Assembly (NCBI GenBank): GCA_028023455.1
Contig: JAQFVV010000549.1
Coordinates: forward strand, 310,001 to 374,000
Origin: Epiperipatus broadwayi
Taxonomy: Eukaryota > Onychophora > Udeonychophora > Euonychophora > Peripatidae
Direction of reading: 5' to 3'
Length of the DNA stretch: 64,000 nt
The notes under the pieces are model-generated. The model searched no databases. It had not been told where the DNA came from and was given only the letters and a program-made list of their open reading frames with translations. Within the stretch, counting starts at the first letter, position 1. Each line of letters opens with the position of its first letter. Made by a program: the position numbers and the translations under genes. Below, one piece after another: positions 37,330 through 48,401 of the stretch.

Positions 37330-38240
37330 TGTGTTGTGATGCACTATAACTTCTTCTTATACAGAGTCAGGAATCTCTCAGTAACTATGTCCAGGGAAAC
37401 CTGTTAGCCACTTTATCTTCCCTTTCCATTCCTCACCCTAAGCTTTCCCATATCCTGCTCCATCCCATTTCCCCAACATAATCTTTGGCAGCTTTATGGT
37501 CTTCATATCTAAATCCCATTTATCTTTTCTCAAACCCAGCATAAAAACCAATAACCCATTTTCTGTATAATCACTTTGTTTATATTTATTCTTTCATAAC
37601 TTCATTATTTGTACCCTTTCTGCTTTCCAGCATTTACATTGAATTAACAGATGCCTAATGTTTTCTATGCCTTCCTTACACAACTTGTAGACTAAATCAC
37701 CCATATTTTTCCATTTATGTGCACATTCCCTTGTTGCTAAAGATCCTGTTTGAGCCTTAAACAGTAAACTACTTTCTTATCTATTATCATAAATTAACTC
37801 GCACCCAGTGTTCCATTTACTTCTATATATATTTAAACTCTTTTTACTCTCCATACTAGTTCTCTATCTCTCCAACTCCCTATTCTTTATTATGCATCTA
37901 TTCTTCTATCCTATTCCTTACAACTATAACATTCAACAATCCTGCTAACACAATCAGTCCACCTTTTGTACAAGTATTCTTTATCCAAATCTTCTGCATA
38001 CTGCATTACCTTTCTCACCCATCTTGTTGCCTGCTCTTTACTCATAACTCAATTAAATACTATTTTGGCTATTCTTTTCATATCCATGAACTGCATTCAA
38101 ACATTTTCATTTTGCTTTTTTCATCTCTCATATAAAAACTTGACCATCTTATTTCTGCTTGAATTGCCTCCTTTGCTGTCCACAGTTCTGCATCTAATAA
38201 AGAAAATAACTGACATAGAGTGGCATCTAGTGGTAAATAC
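37330..38240 (-). pseudogene. LINE relic, C-terminal end of ORF2 (antisense)
   Basis: The stretch is less AT-rich than its surroundings and pyrimidine-rich on the + strand. On the minus strand around 37,780-37,620 one frame reads LLFKAQTGSLATRECAHKW, a gap, then LCKEGIENIRHLLIQCKCW. The Cys and His residues with HLLIQC match the C-terminal Cys/His motif downstream of the reverse transcriptase in many non-LTR retrotransposons. Upstream fragments such as EQATRWVRKVMQYAEDLDK (near 38,030-37,975) lie in the same orientation. Stops interrupt the frame. The reverse transcriptase catalytic domain is absent. It resembles neither the main LINE nor the Jockey/CR1-like relic closely. Confidence 0.65.
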
Positions 38241-38744
38241 TACTGGCGATGATTAAATGTTTATACTTAGTCCTAGTATTATTCTGTTAATTAATTGCTA
38301 TACTTGACCTTGAGCAGTCATTTAATATACATATATTTTAAAAGGTATAGTATGAAAATTATCATAAAGTACATTAAATTTTTTAATGATTTTTTTTTCC
38401 AATTTTATACATAATATTAAAATGTTATTAGAGATTAATTCAAAATCTTATTATAGTTTACATGTCACTAACCAATTATTTCCATAAAATTGATTTATTT
38501 TACGTAACATAAGAAATAGTATAATGATTTTGAAATCTTTTTATTTTCTTATTATGCTTTTTATAAAATTGCAGAAGTTGATTGCTATTCTAATATAGAA
38601 ATTTTTTTATATAAATAATTTATTCTTTATAATAATAATCGTTAAATAATTTTTATTGTTCAAAGCTATTTACTTAAGATTTACCGATGAGAATCATATT
38701 ATGCAGGTCCATTTTATGGGTGATGAAGCTTTGATAAATTTACT
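38241..38744. other. AT-rich intergenic DNA, no gene
   Basis: Nothing recognised. Confidence 0.5.
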
Positions 38745-38980
38745 CAATGATAATAAATATAGGGATTTGAATTCAGACTTTCAAGCACCCACCAACTATC
38801 CACGCTATTTCATACAACTGATACACATGACCACACACATGTAGAAAAGATAAATAATCACCAATATACGTATTTCATGCTAAACCAGCACTCATCAGTT
38901 GGTCCAGATTATCATCTCCCACACACATATATATATAATCAGTGCTCAGTTTATATTAAGATAGCAAATCTTCACACATA
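38745..38980 (-). mobile_element. HHR repeat family A, copy A6 (single arm)
   Basis: From the outer end GGATTTGAATTCAGACTTTC (38,762) it contains the tRNA-like segment (B-box-like GATTTGAATTC complement, then CAACTGATACACATG as the A-box complement), the hammerhead, and the CAGTGCTCAGTTTATA segment, ending near CAAATCTTCACAC. It is the best preserved family A copy. It has the variant outer helix I shared with the copy at 59.1 kb. Confidence 0.8.
38853..38916 (-). ncRNA. Type I hammerhead ribozyme (family A, copy A6)
   Basis: On the minus strand CTGATGA is at 38,892-38,898. Helix II pairs GTGCTG with TAGCAT over GTT, with G-U pairs at both ends. GAAA is at 38,873-38,876. Helix III is the self-complementary ATAC/GTAT, and the cleavage site is UA (38,865-38,866) just before TTGG. 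Inner helix I is CCAA with TTGG; an asymmetric internal loop (TGGA against T) follows; the outer helix pairs GATAATC with GATTATT over seven positions. Compared with copies that pair ATGATC with GATCAT, both strands changed together (G-C to A-T), which supports the helix. It keeps an ACGT where other copies show ATGT or ACAT. Confidence 0.75.
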
Positions 38981-41900
38981 TATAATAATAATATGGAAAA
39001 ATGATAATATGAAAAGCCTAAGAGAGATTTAAACCGTATAAATTCTTTATTGTTTGTTATTATAAATACAAGCGATTTTCTTGAAATATAAAAACATATA
39101 TTTCTAAAACGGTTTCAATTTCAATCAAAAGCATAAATAAAATCTAAAATTATAATTGCATTATAATTATCGAAAGCGCTCAGCCTTATTTTGCTCCTTT
39201 AATTGGAAAGAAAAAAACTTATCTTCAGCTGTGTATTAGCTCATGATTTAATATATTACTTTTATTGAAGCGAAGTATAAACCTCATATCTTTAAATAAA
39301 TTCTGTATAGCTTAGATAGATTTTGTAAATTTATTGTTTTATATTTGAAGATTACACAAAAGCATGCGGTTTGAATATTATCAAAATTAAATATATATTT
39401 ATTTTCCAATATAATTTTTATCTTAAAAATTGAAAAGTAACCATTAAAAATTAATTTTAAATATAATGTTTTACAATTATTAATTTACCATTTCATAGTA
39501 ATTTTACATATATATATATCGTAGTTTATGCAATAATAATTTTATTAATTTTTTTGATTATATTAAAATGTGCATGTATAGTGTATGCCATTCATGAATT
39601 GTTCATTTTTGAATCCATTAGTGTTTATGGTTAGTTAACTTTTTGTGTGTATGTGTAAATTCCTATACATTTAAGAATAAATATAATGCCTAGATTGTTT
39701 ACACGTTCTTTATTAGAGAAATAGTTAATTTTTTTATTGCTTGGTTGTTCATAAAAAAAGTTCAAACACAGAAAGAGACAGATTTGCAGTTGCAATCCAG
39801 AAATCCAGAGCCCAAAGTATGCCATTTTCCCACTGCACCAAATCATACAGGAGAAGCTCTTTATTCATTTGAAGTAATAAAACTGGTTTGGTTTCAGAAG
39901 CAAGTAATGGAAAAATTAGTATTTATGTTTTTTGCTAGATTACATTTTTTGTGTAATTTGTTTAATTGACTTAGTTTCGTAGAATTTTTATGTTTTAGAT
40001 TAATATAGCTTAGCAGGTCACATATCCGGATTCTGAATCTTTATTGAAATATTAAAAGTTACTTTCAAAAGAATAAATATATTCAAAAAATAGAACATAA
40101 GTAGGGTAATAGATTGGATAATTACATCTTTACTTAACCAAAACCAGAATATCTCAGAATGCTCACATTATCTATACTTATTTGGCCATTAAATTGATCT
40201 TCTTCTAAGTGTTAATCATTATCTCTTGTGTTTTTTAATTGCCCTTTTCCCTCTATGCTAATAAATAATTCAAAATGATAAGAATGTATTTTAATTTTTA
40301 TTGATTTAGTAATATAGTCACTTTTTTATTTCAATCCCTTTTATAGTTAAGATTTTACTTCATTAACGCTTAAATAAATTAATATATATATATATGTGTG
40401 TGCTCTGCGCACAGTTAGTAATAAAAGGTAACTATGATTGGACTAATAAATTTAAATAAAGCACAATCTTATTAATTATGACTGAATGTTGTCAAATTGC
40501 TCACAGTAAGATTCTGATGTGAAATATAATGCTTTCCATTTCTAAAAACTTTGATGACACCTTTAACTGTAATTATTGCCTAATATCATCATTATTATGT
40601 GTGTTCATATTAGTGTAACATGATTTATTATTGGGATATATATATACCGCATTTCATAATTTTTGTTTTTGCCTATGATTATAGAAACCAATCTTGCATT
40701 TTAAATTTATATTAATAAAAGATGTAACTAATGTTGACAATAATATTATTTTTGCAACTGAGACTTTTAAAACTATTAAAAAATAAACAGTGATTATTCC
40801 GTAAATACGAATATATGAAATTAAATGCTTAAGAAAAAGAATAAAATTTTGAGCTTTAAATGCATATATAAAATAATGACTATAATCTTTTATCTAATAA
40901 ATCTATTTAACTAATTTTTATTTTCTTAATTGTTCTCAAGATAGTATAGGTTTACCACCATTATTGCAGAATCTGATAATCTGTAAACTTTTATATTACT
41001 GTAATATATGTATACTATAAAAATCTTTCACAAATCATACTTTCTAGAAACTGTTTGAATAAACCTTCAAATAATGTCTTCTCATATTGAGCTATTAACA
41101 AGACAAAAAAAATGATCTCACTCTCATCCAGTCCTCAAAATTTTGTATGGATGTCTGTTAATCATTAATATTAATGAGGGAAAAAATGTTATATTGGCAT
41201 CCATTTTAATAAAGCATCAATCTAACCACCTTTCAGTATCAGATCACAATGCAAATAAAAATTCTATTAAATTAACAACTCTAGAATAAATATCAACAAT
41301 TGAATATGTAGTAATGAGAGTATGTAATACTTCTAATGCAATAGTCTTCATAAGCTTGACAAAATTACTAAAATACCTTGTGTATAGAGACTATTATTTC
41401 AGAAATAATATTTTATATTCCTAGTGCCACATAAAATAGCTGGTATTTACTTACAGAATTATTAAAATTAACAGAATTTATATATTTTACATTGTGTATA
41501 AAATTTGAACAACTGATACTAAGTTTAAAAAAGATCTGTAAGCAATATAATTTGTTTAATACAAGTGTTGTGTTAAAAGTGAATTATTTACATTGTTATA
41601 TTTATGTTGTGTTTTCTAAAAATGCATGTACAAAGTCCTAAAAGTCTGTATTTACGAAACATTATATTTCACCATAAATTGTAATTTCACTACAAATTCC
41701 AATGCCAATATTAAATGTAAACGTAGTCTCCTTTTTTAGAAAAGAAAGTCGATAAGAGATTTAATTAAAGTATTAGAAAAATATCTGAATCAATCAAGAT
41801 TAATTATTAATGAAGAAGCTGATTAGCTAACTAGTTACAAATATACTGTGCCTGATGGAATCTCTCTCTAAAAAAAAGCTCTAATAAAACTGTAAATGTT

Positions 41901-44415
41901 TGTCAATAATAGATTAGTCTAAATTATTTTGGTATTTATATTAGTTGGATTGGAAGTAATCTACTAAACAGTAGTTAAGCTAAACAAGTAATCACAGTGT
42001 TCAGCTCTGCAAGATTGATGATTATTACCAACTACCCTACACATAAGCAATACAAATATATTTTCATTTAGATTTTTTGCAAACATTATTGACAATGTAT
42101 CTGCTATATTTTTGAAATTATAACAAAAAGATACAAATGTTTATAAGTAACAACAAAATGTTATTGGTCAAATCTTTATGTCAGCCAATATTTTTAATTA
42201 CCCCTGACTTCAAAATCAACAAAAGCAAAGTGCTTCATAAGTTATGCTTTATTCATAACAGTTATCACTTAAAATGTTGGAAATTAACAACTACGCACAT
42301 TATTCTCTGATGTTAAAAAATCAGAAATTCTAATTAAAATGTGTCAAGAAAACAATTCAAACATTAGAGTTTAAAAGTTATCCAGCTTCCAGTCAACAAT
42401 TTTATTAAATATTTTATTTATTTAAGCAAAATTATTAAACTTATTTTCTATTTATAATTTTTCTATTTTAGACAATTTACTAAAATCACATAAAATTACT
42501 CATAACCATAGTGGTGATTTCAGAATTTTTACTATTGTTTATATATATAATCATTACAAAGAAAATTAAGTATCTGTAAATAAAAAATGATGCATTTAAA
42601 TAAATAAATTTGACATGCAAATGGAGTCTGACTTTTCTGGAGGTTTGTATGATGGTAAAATTATTAGCCAAAGCAAGCTGAAAAGTCTATCTGCTAATGG
42701 GAAATACCAAATGTTACAATAGGAAAAACTTTCAGACAACATATATTCAGAATTGTAGAACAAAATGGAAAAAACAACAACAAACAAACAAACAAACAAA
42801 AAATACGAATGGTACAACAGCCATGAGGATAAACAAAATTAGACAAATTTCTGCAACCATAATTGCAGATGTTTTATACCATTGAAGAATGTGAAGAATA
42901 TCATGGAAGTTTTGAAAAAATGGAAGAATTGCATTAAACAGCACAAGATTAACATAAGGTTGCTAATTCTTAAAATAAGACTGGCAAAGCAACTGCTTTA
43001 AGAAAAAAAATTCAGTACATAATGAGTGCAGTTTGTCATTGACTAGGCATTCCAACTAATAAATTATTAGCTATAAAGAGTAAAAAGAAAAATTTTGATA
43101 TCTATATTATATCAGACAGCCTGCACTTAATATCCTTTAACAGAGGGCACTACTAGACTTCTAGTCTGAAATATTTATTGTTTGCTGATGAAGATATTAC
43201 TACCAGTTCCTACTCAGCTATCCCATCATATATAGATCAATTATTGCTGCTAGATCATGGAGAGCAGTGATTCTTATCTAAATAAACAATCAGCAAGACA
43301 GACAACAGTAATCAAACACTGACAAATCTAACAATTAGCAACAATATTAATTAATAATGAAATAATAAAATAAACAGCTTACATTAATGGTAAGTTTAAT
43401 TAGTGTAAGCTCAAACACATATAATAAAAATGATTATGAATTCTTTTTAAATATGCAGTTAATGTATTTGACAGTTGATTGACTCTATTTTCCTTCTTCT
43501 CAATGTTATTTTTAGTTCATTAAAAATAACTGAATGTTACTATACTAGAATTTTACATGTGCACACAATATCTTTGTTATAACATTATAATAAAAAATTG
43601 GCAAATTTTATTACTAGGCAAGTTCACACATGCTGATTTTACTAACAAAGCTCATATGTAGTGTAAGATCCCAGCCATGCAAAAAAACATATAATGAACA
43701 ATAATATAGAGGCCCATAAGTAATCTGTGTTAAAGAGTGAAATATATAATAAACTTGGGAAGAAGCACTTTATCCAAGACAAATGTTAATAAGAAATGTC
43801 CAAATTTCAAGCAGTAAATAAACACTAGTTACAACAAATAAAAATATATAGAAATAAGCATGAGCAAGAAATCATTGAACCCAATACAATATATCAAATC
43901 TGTCTATGCATAGCAGAAAGCATAGAAATAAATAAAAGAGCTGAATATATATAAACTTCACATTGTATATATAAGAGATCATATGATATAAGCAGGTACA
44001 CATATAGGCAAAAACTTTCTCTTATACTTTAGGCATGCATGATACAAATAACAAGAAAAGAAAACTGCCAATAATTTAAATAGTTTAAGACTTATGTAAA
44101 AATTATTATACGCACATCCACATATATCAAATCAAAACTGAATATGTCAAGCTCTAAAGCATTATTAATTAAAAACAATTTTAAAAAATATCACTCTTTT
44201 CCATTTTCCTTTTTTATAAACTTACAAAAATTATTTCTCACTTTTTGCTAAAGAAAATCTAGATGGACTAACTTATGTCACCTACCATAGTCTGAGTAGG
44301 AAGCACCTTCCTGAGCTCCCAAAAGTTTTTTTTTATTAAAGATTCCCTAAATTTATAACCATCAAAAAAAGGCCTTGAAATCATTTAAGGTAAGTGGTTC
44401 TTATATTTTATCTAA
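38981..44415. other. AT-rich intergenic DNA, no gene; upstream flank of the LINE
   Basis: No coding region recognised over more than 5 kb. A possible SINE relic lies near 39.8 kb (annotated separately). The last 150 bp (from about 44,260) are less AT-rich and may be the 5' untranslated region of the LINE, but I cannot fix its 5' end or find a matching target-site duplication. Confidence 0.45.
39758..39850 (-). mobile_element. Possible tRNA-derived SINE relic
   Basis: On the minus strand TGGTGCAGTGGGA resembles a pol III A-box, followed about 40 nt later by TCTGGATTGCAACTGC, a weak B-box-like sequence. No second copy is visible in the window and no target-site duplication could be fixed. Short open frames on both strands cover it. 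This is a tentative call. Confidence 0.3.
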
Positions 44416-47400
44416 ATGGATGTGAGTTCGGTTACTCACAATCTGAATTATAATGTAAAATTTGGTCCGTGCATAAAAGCGGCTAACATAGACCAAATTA
44501 CAAAGCAAAATCATTCTAGTTATGGGAAAATTAAAATACAAAATAAATCTAACAAAGGTTCTTGGAGTATTCTAACAAGATCCAAAAAAAAGGGATCCGT
44601 TTCTTTTTCATAAAAAAAAAAAAAATAAAACTATAAAATATGTCGTACAGAAAAAACCTCTTGAAGACGTTATCGAAGGTCTAATGGTAGACATTAGCAA
44701 TGGAGACTTCATTGGAAGTTCGCCTAATGCAGAAATACAAACAGCCAGCTGTAGCAATCTTACTGAAGCACCAAATCCATTGAATCAAAATCAAAATATG
44801 TCTTTTGGACAATCCTTAAATATGTCTAATATAACTAATTTAGGAAAAATAAATAAAAGTAACGAGTTGCAAGATAACATAAATATGAACGTAACCACAA
44901 GCCCGCACTATAACATGAACCTAGGCTCTGCACAAAATGCTGAGCACTTTGATTGCGGTAAAACAGGGCCTGTTGCAGAAGAGCAAACAAATAGTCTCGA
45001 TATACATTCCATGAGAAGCTCATGTAATATTAAGACTAACTATAACAAATGTCTAAAATTAATTAAAAGTTACAATTGTTCAAATTCCCCCAAAATTAAA
45101 GAAATCAAAGATTTACTTACAGATAAATTCATTTCCTATCATGGCTGACATTCTGGCGAAAGTCAGCGATGATACAGCCAGCAGCTCCAATGCATTTACC
45201 AAATATAAAAAAACGAATCATAAGAAGAAGAAACAACAGTCGCTTAGATTATTTAAAAAATCTAATAAAAAAACCTGCTACAAAATTAATAATAATGGTA
45301 TTGATAAAAAAAAAACACACTGATAAAAAACCTCTAGAAATGGACACCGGAAAGTCAAATGAAATGATTAATGACTGCATCACTTTAGATTACTGCTCGC
45401 CATGCTTTGATATAACTGGCGCTGCAGTCGAAGTGACAAAACGTAGAAGCAATAGAATTAACAGTGCGAATAAAAATTCGAACGTAAAGCTTAAGTCTAA
45501 GGCTCTTAATAAATGTAATAGCGATAGCGGAGACACACAACATATCATAGAAATAATTGAAAACAGTGAGAGCAATTATGAAACAGCACCTAATATTTCA
45601 AAACAAAATAAAACTAAAGTTCTATCTGATGAGGCAACCCCCATTAATAGTAATGAACTCACAATAGAAGACAGAGTTGAAATAAATATAAATCTCAATT
45701 CCGATAGTGCCGATATTTTGTGCTCTGGGACTAACGTAATAGAGACCAACGTAATTATGCCAACATTATATATCAATTATAAGACTCCCTATGAGCATAA
45801 CTGTCAGGATAATGATTGTAAATCGGACAATCTCAATAAATCAGGTCATAATAGGAATAATTCGGAATCTAATCAAAAGGAAAAAGGAAATAAGGAAAAA
45901 AAAAACCATTCCATTCTTAATACATCAATATCTGAGAATATGTCAATTGTACACGTGAAGGCGGATGGCACTGCCAATGGCTGCAAAACCAAACTTAATA
46001 ACCGGGAGTCGCACAATACACCTAAATCTAACCCCAGTTTGAGTCATCAAACATCCAAAATCCTGCCCCAAAATATACTAACATACCAGCTAACTCAAAA
46101 TCAACCCATTTCTGGTGAACAGAGGGTGCTAGCCGATGATGCTGACTGTTTTTCTTCCACATCAGAAGACAAAATGAACATTATAAACGCATATAGGCCA
46201 AAAGCTAATAAAACTGTATATACAAATCCCCTTGCATTAAGCCTGGATGATAAGCATCCAAGCACAAAATTACTATCTAATCATAGTCAAATAGATAGTG
46301 AATCATTTCCCAGTTTAATTTTTCATAACAGCACTAGAAATAACATGGGATGGCTCAAAGAAATACACTATCCAAATAGAAATAAAAATAATTTACAAAC
46401 ACAATCGTTTGAATATCCGTTAGAATCTCATTCTATAGCTGGTCATCTACCACTCAGCACTTGTCACAATAATGTCTCCCCTCCTGTCACTTCAAAACAT
46501 ACCTTATTGATGGGAAAACAAGATGAACTTGATCATAATTTGATAAATCTCACACAAGCAAATAATGCAAATTTTACTAAACTACAAACTAACCCTGCTG
46601 ATGAAACTAAATGTTTCACACTTCCTATGTCATATGCTAGTGCAGCTCGGGCTGGAATGACACAATCTGGGTTGGTTAACCACTCTAGCAATGGCCAACC
46701 CTTTCTTCCTGCAGATCACAATACTGATCACCAAGGCAGCAATACAAATCAAAAAACTGTGGGAATGGACATTCTTGAGTTGATAGAACAGCAATCACAC
46801 TATGAAGATGATCTGGTTCAAGTGGATCCAATTGAAAGCAATATTAAACTAAATCAACTTTCAGTGGAGCAAATGGATACTATTGTCTCAAATTTTAACC
46901 TGACTATTCCAAACATGCTTCTGAAATCGCTGGCTAACTATAGCAATGATAAGAGCATTATACTAGCGGTAATGGACCTAAAGTGTGCTCTGTTTAAATT
47001 TCCAATGAATGCCTTATTTGAGTTAATTAGAAGAGCAAATATTGCAAACAAAATTCATAGGATTTCTACCCATCCGAATGACCACTATATAGCAGTCGAA
47101 TTCAAGACCTGGGCTGGCAGGAATAACTTTAAAAGAAAATTTAAAGTATTGGATGATAAGATCATAGTAACTGTAGATATAAACAGATCATCCACTCTAA
47201 ATGGGTCAATAAAAGATTGCATTACAGGAATAGATGAATCTTATTTACAAGAGATATTGGAACCCTTTGGCAAGGTGACAAGTTTCACCTACCTTCCAAT
47301 TGACAAAACATTTAACAACATTCTCTCAAACAAAGTTACATTTAGACTGCTCCTAAAAAAGGAAATAGTGCCAACAGATATTCCAACAGTGTTGTTGGCT

Positions 47401-48401
47401 AGAGGCTGTCCCATGATATTATCTTTTTCAGGTGTTAGGCCACAGTGCTTCTACTGCAGACAAAGAACTAACCTGATTAAGGAGTGTTTGAATTGTATAT
47501 GTACATCTTGTCGTCAAAAAAAGGTCGCACTCACAGATGTAGGCAACAACAGACTTCACATTCAGTTCCGGAGGTACAACATGCTTCACAACAACCGAGT
47601 GCACAACACTACAATGTAGAACAGCAGGATGAACTCAACTTAAAGTATACAAATAAAAAAAGTATCCTAATACATGAAAGGAATCAGCCCTCCTTAATTA
47701 ACAGTAATCAGGATTACAAACATAACACATCGCATAACTATAGTCACCAAAACAGTAATCAAAGGCCATTGGAATCAAAACCAAAAGATTCACACATTTC
47801 TGGACCTAGGAGTTTGCATGAAGGCCTAGGCTTTAGCTCAGTTACAGCATCTAGTAATAGAGCTGGTGAAAACAATATAGACGATGATCAAACCAAACCA
47901 AAAAAGACGGAAATACCTAAACCTAACTCCATCCAAGGTAAATATAACATCTCACCAAGTCCTAGTGATACACTGATAGCTGTGGTAATGAAAATATCAA
48001 TCCTTGCCAAACATCGGTAGATTCTGCCGCTTCCTGGTCTGCAGATGAGATGGAGAGATTCATCACTCCTAGCACCAGTCATAAAAGAAAACCATAGGTT
48101 GTATCTAGTCCTAGCTCAGGAGAAGAAGAGATGGCATTCCCAGTGAGGCAAAAGTCTAAACCCACAATATCAAATGCAACGAACAATAAGCATAAAGGAG
48201 CCACAGAAAAGAAACACAAGATTAATCTTCCATATGATTTGTTAACTGGTTATCCTACCAATGGTTTGCCTGTGGACCTCCCCACTTCAAATTTAAACAT
48301 CCCTCCAAACATCCGCAAGGAAATTTATAAAAAAAAAGTCTGCTGATGCTTCATTGAAACCACCTGCGGTGGAATCTAGTGGGCCACCTTGCAATGGATA
48401 A
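44416..48401 (+). pseudogene. LINE ORF1 (gag-like, RNA-binding), frameshifted
   Basis: The reading frame continues through several segments: 44,416-44,590, then 44,591-45,148, then from about 45,141, then 45,310-47,520 (inside the longest open segment, 816 codons), then to about 47,970, then to 48,346, ending at TAA 48,399-48,401. Changes of frame fall at or near A-runs (about 44,584-44,591, 45,307-45,316, 47,515-47,521, 48,331-48,338) and near 45,135 and 47,970; a TAG lies at 48,095. The total would be about 1,330 codons, very long for an ORF1. Most of it is Asn/Ser/Lys-rich and probably disordered. Near 47,200-47,440 is an RRM-like stretch (SYLQEILEPFGKVTSFTYLP). CFYC at 47,446-47,457 starts a CCHC-type knuckle whose His is Asn; a second knuckle is disturbed by the frameshift. 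The role would be binding the element's RNA. Confidence 0.8.
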
